Below, one piece after another: positions 1-11,356 of a stretch of 64,000 nucleotides of DNA (its first letter is position 1; each line of letters starts with the position of its first letter). The notes beneath the pieces were generated by a model. That model was not told the origin of the DNA and did not search any database. It saw nothing but the letters and a program-made list of their open reading frames with translations. Position numbers and translations under genes: made by a program. The DNA comes from Cinnamomum chago (taxonomy: Eukaryota; Streptophyta; Magnoliopsida; Laurales; Lauraceae), in contig CP142451.1 in the NCBI GenBank assembly GCA_038049695.1, positions 34,642,001-34,706,000 on the forward strand, given 5' to 3'.

Positions 1-1182
1 GAGGCCCATCGAATCAGACTCAAAGCAGTCCGGTTCTGGTTGTCTCCCGAAGTCAAGCTCTACAGGAAGTCGTACACAGGCCCGTACCTCCAGTGCGTTC
101 ATCCGAGCAAGGTAGAGGACCTGCTCTTCGAAATACATGAAGGAATATGCGGAAGCCATATCGGAGGAAGGTCGCTAGCTTATCGGGCCATCAGCCAGGG
201 TTACTGGTGGCCCTATATGCAGAAGGATGCGCAGGTGTACGCGAAGAAGTGCGAGAAGTGTCAGAAATATTCCCACTCTCTCCATCAGCCAGCACAGGAC
301 CTCAGTCCGCTTTCAAGCCCGTGGCCATTCGCCCAGTGGGGGCTCGACATAGTGGGACCGCTCCACCGAACTCCTGCAAATAAAAGATGCCTGATAGTAG
401 CCACGGATTACTTCACCAAATGGATCGAAGCGGAGCCGTTGTCCTCCATCACGGAGCTGGACTCCAAAAATTTCGTCTGGAAAAACATCGTCACAAGGTT
501 CGGCATCCCCAGAATATTGATCTCGGACAACGGGACTCAGTTCGACTCCAACCTCTTCAGAAGCTTCTGCCAGGAGCACGGCATCCGCAATCGCTACTCC
601 ACCCCGGCCTACCCGCAGAGTAATGGTTAGGCGGAAATTTCCAATAAAGTGGTGCTAGACGGGCTGAAGAAACGGCTGGACAGAGCCAAAGGAAGATGGG
701 TAGAAGAGCTCCCGAGTGTCCTATGGGCCTACCGAACTACCCCTAGGAGATCCACTTCGGCGACACCCTTCTCCCTAGCCTACGGTATGGAGGCCGTCAT
801 TCCCTTAGAAATTGGCCTCCCTACCCTAAGGTTCGAACTCTTCGACCAGGGCCGAAATGAGATCCATCTGGCTGTGGAACTGGACCTGGCCGATGAGCGA
901 AGAGAAGCAGCAGCAGTTCGGCTTACAGCCTATCAGCGGCAACTGGCCAGGGGCTACAACCAGAGGGTTAGGGAGAGGAAATTCTCAGTGGGAGAGCTGG
1001 TCCTTAAGAAGACACTCCCGGGGGACAAGGACCCGAATCAAGGCAAGCTGGGGCCGAATTGGCACGGACCGTTCAAAGTGACTTCTATTGCTGGGCAGTC
1101 AGCTTATCGACTTGAAGATATGGCAGGAAAACAGCTACCGAGATCGTGGAACGCGTCTCACCTCAAAAAGTTCTATTTCTGA
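1..1182 (+). pseudogene. 3' part of pol (end of RNase H linker, integrase) of the upstream Tat unit
   Basis: The window opens inside pol; bases 1 onward match 9285 onward almost base for base. The translation shows the integrase HHCC zinc finger (Glu-Ile-His and Ser-His, then Cys-Glu-Lys-Cys) and the core with Asp in WGLDIVGP and Asp in ISDNGTQF. The catalytic Glu falls in a QSNG-stop-AE context. The stop (TAG at 628-630) sits where the family has a Gln codon. The reading frame reopens directly after it and runs to TGA at 1182 with the usual C-terminal domain ending in SHLKKFYF. No chromodomain follows. The same stop is in the downstream copy (9912-9914), so it predates the duplication. Confidence 0.9.
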
Positions 1183-1270
1183 AATTTATACATATGTACT
1201 TCGAAGAAATCAATGAAAAGAGATCATTCAAAAGAACGGGGCATCCTGTGTCAGCACTTCGGCCACGGCC
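1183..1270 (+). other. Tat element 3' untranslated start
   Basis: Short non-coding spacer between the pol stop and the minisatellite. The equivalent in the second unit is 10467-10554. No motif recognised. Confidence 0.6.
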
Positions 1271-1656
1271 AACGATGAGATCGTCTCGGGTCGGCTACGT
1301 GCCACCCAGGCGTGAAGCCTTCGGGCCAACGATGAGATCGTCTCGGGTCGGCTGCGTGCCGCCTTCGGGCCAATGATGAGATCGTCTCGGGTCGGCTACG
1401 AGCCACCCAGGCGTGAAGCCTTCGGGCCAACGATGAGATCGTCTCGGGTCGGCTACGTGCCCCACAGGCGTGAAGCCTTCGGGCCAATGATGAGATCGTC
1501 TCGGGTCGGCTACGAGCCACCCAGGCGTGAAGCCTTCGGGCCAACGATGAGATCGTCCCGGGTCGGCTGCGTGCCACCCAGGCGTGAAGCCTACGGGCCA
1601 GCCATGAGATAGCCTCGGGTCGGCTATGGGCCACCCGGGCGTGAACTCGGTCAACC
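1271..1656. repeat. 57-bp minisatellite, about 7 units, in the Tat 3' region
   Basis: Units start at 1271, 1328, 1372, 1429, 1486, 1543 and 1600. Five are exactly 57 bp, the second lacks 13 bp (44 bp), and the last is diverged. Each unit contains GATGAGATCGTCTCGGGTCG followed by a GCGTGAAGCCTTCGGGCC-like half. Since 57 is a multiple of three, reading frames stay open through the array on both strands, which creates artificial ORFs. Hypervariable tandem repeats between pol and the 3' LTR are known in Tat/Ogre-type elements. Confidence 0.93.
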
Positions 1657-2072
1657 CCCAAAGTCACCTCGGACCTGTCTAACCCGTAGGCCCAAAGCCC
1701 TTACGGACACTCCCGAGACCGCCTTTATTCACCGACCAAGGGGGTTCCACCTCGGCCAAGTTTCACCCCCCTTTTACCGAAGCGGATAACATCCTTATGG
1801 CTGACAAAGGCCCCTCAAGTTTACACGTCACTCAACTATGCCACTCCTGACCAGGTCCTAAACTGGCTGGTCCGCCTCTACCGAACTCGCATGCTCACAA
1901 GCAGAAAGTACAGAAATGACATCAAGTCAGTCGGATTGCATCCAGGATTACAAGAGAACAATGAGGCAAAAAGGTGCTATTCCATTAATTAAACCTTTCT
2001 CGTTACATTGAGTTTTTGCAAAGATGCAATCCTTACAGAAAGTGTAAAGTCCAACAAAAACAACAAAAATAA
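1657..2072. other. Tat 3' region between minisatellite and antisense ORF
   Basis: Non-coding spacer inside the element, nearly identical to 10941-11356. No gene or known motif recognised. A few substitutions separate the copies, for example at about 1871-1874. Confidence 0.6.
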
Positions 2073-3205
2073 CTAAGCTGAAGGGTCCGGGGCAGAGACA
2101 TTGGTTGCGGCCTCGAGCTGAACCGACGGCTCAATGACGATGTTGGCCCTGGGGATATTGGGGCCAGGGAATGGGGGAGGCTCTGCGAAAGATGGGTGCC
2201 CTTCGTTGATCTCAGCCTTCCTCAAGGCGGCACGCCACCCCTTCTCCCATGCTTTGTCTCTGACCCGCAGAACTCGAGTCTCGTAGTGTGTGGTGGCCTG
2301 CTTCACCGCGTCGGCAAAGGCAACGTCAGCCTCGGCCTGGGCTGTTTGAGCCTTGGCCTCGGCTTCAGCCACTTTCTTCGACTCAGCGGCGAGGTCGCCT
2401 CTTAGTTTTTCCACAGTTGCCTCGAGCTCGGCATTTTTGTTCTTCTCGGCCTCAGTCTCCGCCCTGGCGCCCCCCAACTCGGCAATAAGCTCGACTCCTT
2501 GGGCCTCGAGTTGACCTGCCCTCTGGGTAGCAGCTCCCAACGCTTCCTCTAACTCCAGTCTCTTCGCGTCCAGCATGGCGACCACTGGGCTCTGCTTGGT
2601 ATATCTGTCGATAAGCACAATCGATTTCTGCAGGGCCTGCAGTATAAAAACGACAGGGCAAGTCAGCCGAGGTGGAATATGGATATAAAATGACGAAATA
2701 AACTCGGGGAGAGGCTCACCTGGATGTTCGTCTGCAGTAGTGACGCAAGGAGCTTCGGATCACTGTACCCCGAGTATAGCGCCATATCCTTTGGCAGAGC
2801 GCATCCCTTGGCCAGCGCCTCCTGGACGCGGGAGTTGGTCGCGTGGACGCAATGCTCAACTGTCAACCGCTCGCCCGAGGTCGTGGTAAAGCTCGGCTCC
2901 CAAGGAGCCAGAGGTGGCGCGACTCCCGAGCTCGAGTCTTCCTCCCTTGGCCTCTTTCCCAGAACGCTCCCTCCTGGAGCATCCCCAGAGGCGGGGGAGC
3001 GGTCCTGATCAAGATCCCTGCCGGCACCCTCCTCGGTCCGGTCCATGGTGTCGGGGACCACCTCATGGACCCCGACACCACTCGGGGACAGCGGTGTTTG
3101 GGGCAATTGGAGCACCGGGGCAGGTGACACTGGAGCAGGCGCCTCGGGGGATTCGTCCCCAAAAGCCAGTGCCTCGAGGTCAACGTAGGTGATGTTGCGA
3201 GCCAT
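2073..3205 (-). CDS. Tat antisense accessory ORF with one intron (upstream copy)
   Basis: Two exons on the minus strand join in phase: 3205-2720 (162 codons from ATG) and 2636-2073 (187 codons plus stop), giving 349 aa. The 83-bp intron 2719-2637 starts GTGAGC and ends ACTGCAG. The first part is acidic and Pro/Ser-rich with a basic GKRPREE patch and a WEPSF motif. The second part is a strongly heptad-like Ala/Glu-rich coiled coil. Tat elements such as Grande and Retand are known to carry a reverse-strand ORF at this place; its function is unknown. In-frame coding-like sequence continues upstream of the ATG to about 3510, broken by TGA at 3341-3343, so the original protein was probably longer. 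Splicing is inferred from sequence only. Confidence 0.6.
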
Positions 3206-3790
3206 CTCTTCTGTCCTCGGCGACGAACGTCGCGGGCATCTCGCAAGAGGAGTATCTTCCGGATCAGACTCGGAAGAGGAAACCGGGCTTCTGGCGGTAG
3301 CCTCAGCCTCGGTCAGTGAGGGTCCGGCTTCGGCCTCGGTTCAAGAGGGCCCAGCTTCAGTCGGGATTTCCCTTATCTCCGGGCACCTCCTTTGTAGCTC
3401 GGTTTCGGCTACGGCAACCTCTGGTTCGTCTCCCGACCTCCTGACGATATAGCCCCTGTATCTGGGCTTGTACTTGAGCAACGCCCACGCGGCTCGGTTG
3501 TCGAAAAAGTCATTTCAACGGCCGCGTGCGTACAGGCAAATACCGAAGCGTTGAATCCGGTAGTTACGCGTGGCGCGAACGATCCGCCTCCCACCATTAT
3601 TAGGATTTGGCAGTTAATGCAAGTAATTACCCTCTGCACGCGAAGGGAAGTCGAGCAGGCTCCACGTGTCGGATGTGACGTCAGAGCGCCCCCCCCCCCC
3701 CCCCCCCCCGTTAATCTCAAGTCGCTGCCGAAACGAGTTTCCACTCCCAATGATCCTTAGATCCTGACGAGTTGAAAACTCGGGGGCAAT
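3206..3790. other. Tat region between antisense ORF and LTR: decayed ORF extension, poly-C, polypurine tract
   Basis: 3206-3510 reads on the minus strand as an in-frame extension of the antisense ORF (acidic, Glu/Pro-rich) with one TGA at 3341-3343. A run of 21 C lies at 3689-3709, against 11 C in the next unit. ACTCGGGGGCAAT just before 3791 is the likely polypurine tract priming plus-strand synthesis. Confidence 0.6.
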
Positions 3791-4569
3791 TGTGTGGGCC
3801 AATTCGTAGGCAATTGTGTGGGCCAATTCGTAGACGATATAGGCACTCACTTCGGATGCATGCACCTCGGCACTAGTCTTGAATGACTGGCCGAGACCAG
3901 ATCTCCCGGCACCAATTCTGCCGAAGTCGATGCCACCTCTTTTGCTGCCGAAGTGGAGACGGCCGCCCGAAATGGGCCTGTTTTGCCACGGGCAGCATAC
4001 GGACACGTGGAAAGATGAGGGCGCCGTGATAGGACGGACACCATCCGGGCCGTCTATTCTCAACACGCTTCTGACAACCATGTCCAATGGCTGCGGCTGT
4101 ATCAGGGCAAGGCCCGAGGGAGGATCCGATGGGACCCCAGCCGCCAATAAGCCAAGACAGGGTCAGGCCCAACATGACCAGCATTTAATGCTATGTGGGC
4201 TGATCGGACCCTCATTAAATGTAATGAGGGCTGTGATGGACCCTCATTAATGACTATGTGGGCTGATAAGACCCTAGTCACGTCGTGAGGCCCACTGGCA
4301 CAGGCACCAAAAACAACTTCTCATATATAGCATGGGACAACCCAAAAATGAGGTATGCATTCTCTTACATGCAACAATAGATCTCTTCCTTCTTCTTCTC
4401 CGATCACTGCTGACTTGAGCATCGGAGAGCCCTGTGCTGCCCCAACCAGGGTCCTTTGACCGCTTTCTTCCTCCTTTCAGGTTCGCCAGACACGCAGCTA
4501 CTTCTTTGGTACTTTGAGTAAGTCCTTGAAGGCATCCTAAGCTTGTGAGTATATTTTTCTGCACTTACA
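3791..4569 (+). repeat. LTR of the Tat element (shared by upstream and middle units)
   Basis: 779 bp beginning TGTGTGGGCC and ending CTTACA, directly before the primer-binding site and directly after the purine tract. By eye it is identical to 13065-13843. The first 23 bp or so are duplicated in tandem (two copies of GTGTGGGCCAATTCGTAG). Because the preceding internal region and the following one both use it, it serves as 3' LTR of one unit and 5' LTR of the next. Confidence 0.9.
4324..4329 (+). promoter_or_regulatory. TATA box of the Tat LTR promoter
   Basis: TATATA in a TCATATATAGCATGG context, about 245 bp before the LTR end, is the only good TATA in the LTR. It sits where U3/R promoters of plant LTR elements lie. 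The same site is at 13598-13603 in the other LTR. Confidence 0.55.
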
Positions 4570-4571
4570 AT

Positions 4572-4589
4572 TGGCGCCGTCTGTGGGGA
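4572..4589 (+). other. Primer-binding site (PBS)
   Basis: TGGCGCCGTCTGTGGGGA starts two bases after the LTR end. This is a common PBS type in plant Ty3/gypsy elements, complementary to a tRNA 3' end. The tRNA species was not resolved. Confidence 0.75.
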
Positions 4590-4616
4590 GCGATTTCTGC
4601 AATCTTTCCTTTCACC

Positions 4617-7600
4617 ATGACGAGGAGAGCTGCGAAAGGCGGAGAAACATCCAAGACAAGGCGTGCAGGACCGACCTCCGACCTCCTCCCTGCTAAGAAG
4701 AGGTCCGGGAAGGAACCAGTAGTAGAGGATGACGTCGAGCGTGGCCTCGTCCGAACCAACGTTCAGGAGCGTGATCCTCGCTTGGAGTCTGCTCTCCGGA
4801 GGAAAAACTCTCAGCAGCAACCTGCAGGAGGCCTCCTAACGGGACGAGATCAGCGGAGCAAGTCTCCGGTGGACGACGGACCACGTCCTTCTGACCAGAT
4901 AGAGGATGCTGAGGACGCTGAGGATGAGGAGTATAATCCTAGTGATGATTTCGACTCCACCCTCCAAGAGATTAGAGCGCAGAATGAGGCCATCAAGGAG
5001 AGAGACGCTCTGATCCTCAAGCTCCAGCAGCAGCTGGAAAGAGCTACGGGTTCGGCAGGGCTCCGGCAACAGTCCCATCAGCAGTCACGGCAGCAACAGC
5101 GGTCGCGACAACAGCGCTCACTGCGACAGCACGAGAGGAGGGTGTCTCGTAGCAGGCGCCCCGATTCCCCCGAGAAGGACTTGAGGGACCATTTGAATAA
5201 GAAAAGGCGCGACCGAACTCGAGACGAAGGCTCGAGCGCCAGTCATAGCTACTCGAGGAAGGCGTCAGAAACCATTCCGGAGAGCAGGTATCATGATCAG
5301 GAGTGGCTGGACGCGCGGATAAGGGAAACGGTCCAGCGTAATCTGGAGGTGGCTGGTATCGGCCGAGACCATAAGGACGTTTGTTGCAACTCCATTGATC
5401 TCGGCGTGTCCCCTTTCTCTCGCGATATCAGTAAGTACCCCCTGCCGAAGAAGTTCACCGTCCCGAGGTTCGCCACTTATGATGGGACCTCGGACCCAGC
5501 TACACATCTCAGGCACTTCTCCCAGAGGATGTCTGTCTGGGGAGATGAGGGCCATCTGAACTGTCGAGTCTTCTCCTCCAGTTTGGGTGACCTCCCCCTA
5601 AAGTGGTTCTGTGCGCTCCCGGAGGGGTCCATTTCGAGTTGGCAGCAGCTCCAGCAGTCCTTTATGAGGAAGTTCTAGGCCTATAGAGCCCTGCCTAAGA
5701 CAGATGCGGATATCATGGCCCTGAAGATGAAGGAGGGAGAAAACATCACCCAGTTCGCAAAGCGATTCTGGACGGTCTATAGCCAGATTGAAGACTCGAA
5801 GGACGAAGTGGCCGTCTTCGCATTTCGGAATGCCCTGCTGCCAGACAGTGATCTTCGCAAAGATTTAGTCAGGAACCCGGTATCCTCCATAACAGCGCTC
5901 ATGTCCACCGTCAACCGCTAAATCGCCCAAGAGGACGACCAGGTCCGAGCTCGGGAAAACCATGGGGCCGCACAGAAGAACCGAAGTGAAAGGCTTTCTA
6001 AGGAAGAAAGGGGACCGTCCCGAAGAGACGAGCCCCGAAGAGATGATTCACAGAGACACCGGGCGTCAGCTAGCTCAGCAAGGGCTCAGGCGTTTACCTC
6101 GGCGAGAGGCAAAAGGCCCAGGCTGTCCGAAGATGCGTATCGGGCGGTTAACACGATCTTCAAGGAGCCTATCCACCGGATCATGTACAAGATTAAGTCT
6201 CGGCCATACTTCAGCTGGCCAGAGCCCTTGAGAAGCGATCCTTCTTTTCGGGATCAGACCAGGTTCTGCGCGTACCACAAAGAGAGCGGCCACAAAACTG
6301 AGGAATGCAGGATACTGCGTTCACATTTGGAGAAGCTTGTCCAGGAGGGACACCTGCAGGAGTTCGTCAAGGCGGACACCGGGGCCGAGACCCGAGGCCC
6401 ACGCCGAGACGAGAGGGGCCGAGATAGCGACGGGTTAGAGAAGATCATCAATGTCATCCATCTAGCTCCCCCGCCCAAGGGGAGTAACCGAGCTCGTGCC
6501 GAGGCTAGGGAGGCCTCCCACAGTAACCAAGTCATGGCCGCCGAACTCGGCTCAGCTCCGAAGAGGGTTCGGAGGGAGCGGTCCGAAATCAGGTTTACGG
6601 ATGCAGACCTGGAAGGGGTGCAGCTTCCCCACAACGACCCGCTGATCGTCACCCTGAAGTTTGATTGCTCTAAGCAAGGCGTGAAGAACTGCACCGTGAA
6701 GAAGGTCCTCGTCAACCCCGGTAGTTCATCCGAGGTCCACTATTTCGATAGCTTCCGGAGGATGGGACTGACTGAGAAGGACCTGCAGGAGGCCTGAATT
6801 CCCCTCATTGGCTTCAGCGCCAAGCCGGTGTACCCCAAGGGAAAGGTGAAGTTCAAGGTCGAGGCCGGCGGCGCGTCTGTTGAGACAACCTTCATGGTGA
6901 TTGACGCACCTTCGCCTTACAATGCTATAGTGGGTAGATCTTGGCTTCATAGCCTGGAGGTGGTCCCTTCCACTCTCCACCAGAAGCTGAAATTTCCGTG
7001 GAGAGGGAAGAATGGCCGAGTCGAGATCGTCACAGTCAAAGGAGATCAGCAGGCCGCCAAGCAATGCCTGACAGCTGTGGTATCCGGAGAACGAGAGCCC
7101 AAGGAGGTTAACATGGTCGAGATGGAAAAGAGGCTGGAGAAGAAGCTCGACGAGGTCGGCCAGGACCCAGAGAGCAAGAGCGTGGAGGACCTGACCGAAA
7201 TCAGGATCGATTCACAAGATCCGGAACGGTTCTTCTTGCTCGGCAGTCAGCTCGGAGAGCCAGAGAATACCGAACTGGTCCAGTTCCTGGTGCAGAACAA
7301 AGAAGCCTTCGCCTGGACGCCTCAAGAGATGCCTGGCATCGACCCGGAGGTAATATGCCATAAATTGAATGTGGACACTAACTATAAACCGGTGATGCAG
7401 AGAGCCCGCCGGACTGGGGTGCCACAAACCGAGGCCGTGGTCGAAGAGGTGGACAAACTGCTCGAGGCCGGCGCCATCAGAGAAGTCCAGTACCCGACCT
7501 GGCTAGCCAATACCGTGGTCGTCAGAAAGAAGACTGGCAAGTGGAGGGTGTGCGTCGACTTTACCGACCTCAACAAGGCCTGTCCCAAGGACAGCTTTCC

Positions 7601-10466
7601 CCTCCCAAAGATCGACCAGATGATCGATGCCACAGCCGGACATGACAGGATGAGCTTCCTTGATGCATATCGCGGCTATCACCAGATTCCGTTATATGGG
7701 CCGGATGAAGAGAAGACAACTTTTATCACACCCAGAGGGACTTATTGTTATAAGGTGATGCCGTTTGGGTTGAAGAATGCAGGAGCCACCTACCAGCGAC
7801 TTGTCACCAAGATGTTCCACGATCAGCTCGGCAAGACTGTTAAAGTCTACATCGACGACATGGTGGTCAAGTCCAAGCAAGCCCATAACCATTTGGCAGA
7901 CCTGGCTGAAGTTTTCGCCACTTTGAAGAGGTTCAAGCTCAAGCTCAACGCCTCCAAATGCGCCTTTGGTGTCGGCTCTGGCAAATTCCTGGGGAGCCTG
8001 GTCACACGCAGGGGGATTGAGGCTAATCCAGATCAGATTTCGGCTATCCTCAGAGTGCAGAGCCCCACCTCGGCTAAGGAAGTCCAAAAGCTAACCGGAA
8101 TGGCAGCCGCACTGAATCAGTTCATCAGCAGATCCTCAGATAAGTGCCGGCCTTTCTTTCAGCTTCTTAGAAAGAATTTTAAATTTCAATGGACTCCAGA
8201 CTGCGACCAGGCGTTGCAGGAGCTTAAGGCCTACCTTTCTTCACCCCCTCTACTGTCGACTCCGGTCCACGGAGAGTTTTTGTATTTATACCTGGCGGTC
8301 TCGGATCATGCAGTGAGCTCGGTCCTCCTCCGAGAAGAGGATAGGGTCCAAAAACCCATCTACTATACGAGCAAGACCTTGATTGATGCCGAGACCAGGT
8401 ACTTGCCTCTCGAGAAGCTCGCGCTGGCACTCGTTAGCGCCTCGCGGAAGCTCTCTCATTACTTTCAAACACATACTATAGTGGTTGTTACGGAACATCC
8501 ACTTAAATCTGTTTTCAGAAAAGCTGACTTTTCAGGAAGACTTTCGAGATGGGCTGTCGAACTAGGGCAGTATGAAATTCAGTATCAGCCCAGGACAACG
8601 ATCAAGGCTCAGGTTCTGGCAGATTTCCTTGCCGAGTTCGATTCAAGTTCGGCACCAACCCAGCTCGGCACCGAACTGGGGGGCAGGGAGCATGAGGCGC
8701 CCACGGGCCCTGTACAGTCATAATGCCAAGCCCTCAACCCAGTTTGGAAGGTCTTCGTTGATGGATCTTCCACCTCGAGGAGAGCCGGAGCAGGAGTTGT
8801 TCTCCAATCGCCAGAGGGGCTGGTCATCGAGCAGGCTCTGACCCTGGATTTCAAGGCGTCGAACAATGAAGCTGAGTACGAAGCCCTTTTAGCCGGACTG
8901 AACAGCGCCAAAATCCTCGGAGCTCAACAGTTGGTGGTCTTCAGTGATTCACAGTTGGTGACAAACCAACTGACTGGGGACTATCAGGCTCGCGACGACC
9001 GGATGACTGCGTATTTAGCCCTGGCAAAGAAGCTGCTCTCTCAGTTCCATATGGCCGAAATCAAACAGATAGGCATAAAAGCAAACTCCCATGCAGATGC
9101 TCTTGCAAATTTGGCCAGCGCTGTCGAAGCAGGAAGAAAAAGAACCATCGAAATAGAGTCCTTAGCCGCACCCAGCATCGAGCTCCATCCACTTCGGGAA
9201 GTGTCGTGTATTGACCTCGGCCCGAGTTGGATGGACCCCATTATCGCCTACCTCAAGGACGACAAGTTACCCGAAGACGGCAGCGAGGCCCATCGAATCA
9301 GACTCAAAGCAGTCCGGTTCTGGTTGTCTCCCGAAGTCAAGCTCTACAGGAAGTCGTACACAGGCCCGTACCTCCAGTGCGTTCATCCGAGCAAGGTAGA
9401 GGACCTGCTCTTCGAAATACATGAAGGAATATGCGGAAGCCATATCGGAGGAAGGTCGCTAGCTTATCGGGCCATCAGCCAGGGTTACTGGTGGCCCTAT
9501 ATGCAGAAGGATGCGCAGGTGTACGCGAAGAAGTGCGAGAAGTGTCAGAAATATTCCCACTCTCTCCATCAGCCAGCACAGGACCTCAGTCCGCTTTCAA
9601 GCCCGTGGCCATTCGCCCAGTGGGGGCTCGACATAGTGGGACCGCTCCACCGAACTCCTGCAAATAAAAGATGCCTGATAGTAGCCACGGATTACTTCAC
9701 CAAATGGATCGAAGCGGAGCCGTTGTCCTCCATCACGGAGCTGGACTCCAAAAATTTCGTCTGGAAAAACATCGTCACAAGGTTCGGCATCCCCAGAATA
9801 TTGATCTCGGACAACGGGACTCAGTTCGACTCCAACCTCTTCAGAAGCTTCTGCCAGGAGCACGGCATCCGCAATCGCTACTCCACCCCGGCCTACCCGC
9901 AGAGTAATGGTTAGGCGGAAATTTCCAATAAAGTGGTGCTAGACGGGCTGAAGAAACGGCTGGACAGAGCCAAAGGAAGATGGGTAGAAGAGCTCCCGAG
10001 TGTCCTATGGGCCTACCGAACTACCCCTAGGAGATCCACTTCGGCGACACCCTTCTCCCTAGCCTACGGTATGGAGGCCGTCATTCCCTTAGAAATTGGC
10101 CTCCCTACCCTAAGGTTCGAACTCTTCGACCAGGGCCGAAATGAGATCCATCTGGCTGTGGAACTGGACCTGGCCGATGAGCGAAGAGAAGCAGCAGCAG
10201 TTCGGCTTACAGCCTATCAGCGGCAACTGGCCAGGGGCTACAACCAGAGGGTTAGGGAGAGGAAATTCTCAGTGGGAGAGCTGGTCCTTAAGAAGACACT
10301 CCCGGGGGACAAGGACCCGAATCAAGGCAAGCTGGGGCCGAATTGGCACGGACCGTTCAAAGTGACTTCTATTGCTGGGCAGTCAGCTTATCGACTTGAA
10401 GATATGGCAGGAAAACAGCTACCGAGATCGTGGAACGCGTCTCACCTCAAGAAGTTCTATTTCTGA
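4617..10466 (+). pseudogene. gag-pol polyprotein of the Tat element, one frame broken by five stops
   Basis: ATG at 4617 lies just after the PBS. One frame runs to TGA at 10466, about 1,950 codons, interrupted by TAG 5676, TAA 5919, TGA 6795, TAA 8721 and TAG 9912, with no frameshift seen. Order: basic N-terminus and Gln-rich coiled region; gag core (PRFATYDGTSDPATHL, WFCALPEGSISSW); zinc knuckle (CAYHKESGH...EEC, about 6264); protease with NPGSS at 6714 instead of D-T/S-G; RT with LPKID and YIDDM (7848-7862); degenerate RNase H (AVSDHAVSSVL); second RNase H with all acidic residues (VDGSS 8757, [22 protein letters not shown]); integrase HHCC and DDE; C-terminal domain. Three of the five stops stand where Gln (CAG/CAA) is expected or plausible. 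The element cannot make its own full polyprotein. Confidence 0.93.
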
Positions 10467-10554
10467 AATTTATACATATGTACTTCGAAGAAATCAATGA
10501 AAAGAGATCATTCAAAAGAACGGGGCATCCTGTGTCAGCACTTCGGCCACGGCC

Positions 10555-10940
10555 AACGATGAGATCGTCTCGGGTCGGCTACGTGCCACCCAGGCGTGAA
10601 GCCTTCGGGCCAACGATGAGATCGTCTCGGGTCGGCTGCGTGCCGCCTTCGGGCCAATGATGAGATCGTCTCGGGTCGGCTACGAGCCACCCAGGCGTGA
10701 AGCCTTCGGGCCAACGATGAGATCGTCTCGGGTCGGCTACGTGCCCCACAGGCGTGAAGCCTTCGGGCCAATGATGAGATCGTCTCGGGTCGGCTACGAG
10801 CCACCCAGGCGTGAAGCCTTCGGGCCAACGATGAGATCGTCCCGGGTCGGCTGCGTGCCACCCAGGCGTGAAGCCTACGGGCCAGCCATGAGATAACCTC
10901 GGGTCGGCTATGGGCCACCCGGGCGTGAACTCGGTCAACC
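10555..10940. repeat. 57-bp minisatellite, second Tat unit
   Basis: Same array as 1271-1656 at a fixed offset of 9284 bp, with the same short second unit. One G-to-A difference lies near its end (about 10897). Unit number and order are identical, so the duplication is younger than the array's variation. Confidence 0.93.
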
Positions 10941-11356
10941 CCCAAAGTCACCTCGGACCTGTCTAACCCGTAGGCCCAAAGCCCTTACGGACACTCCCGA
11001 GACCGCCTTTATTCACCGACCAAGGGGGTTCCACCTCGGCCAAGTTTCACCCCCCTTTTACCGAAGCGGATAACATCCTTATGGCTGACAAAGGCCCCTC
11101 AAGTTTACACGTCACTCAACTATGCCACTCCTGACCAGGTCCTAAACTGGCTGGTCCAACTCTACCGAACTCGCATGCTCACAAGCAGAAAGTACAGAAA
11201 TGACATCAAGTCAGTCGGATTGCATCCAGGATTACAAGAGAACAATGAGGCAAAAAGGTGCTATTCCATTAATTAAACCTTTCTCGTTACATTGAGTTTT
11301 TGCAAAGATGCAATCCTTACAGAAAGTGTAAAGTCCAACAAAAACAACAAAAATAA

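Noticed and set aside
1271..1656. CRISPR-like array of regular repeats
   Set aside because: Units abut without unique spacers, the period is 57 bp, and the array lies in a plant retrotransposon; it is a minisatellite.
1251..1667. Arg/Ser/His-rich ORFs on both strands over the minisatellite
   Set aside because: They are open only because the repeat period is a multiple of three. No start context or homology.
3614..4250. ORFs on both strands of the LTR and its upstream region
   Set aside because: They cross the LTR boundary and poly-C tract, differ between units because of the C-run length, and match no family.
5962..6231. Separate + strand ORF inside gag
   Set aside because: Out of frame with gag-pol. 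The true gag frame reads through this stretch without a stop from 5922 to 6794.
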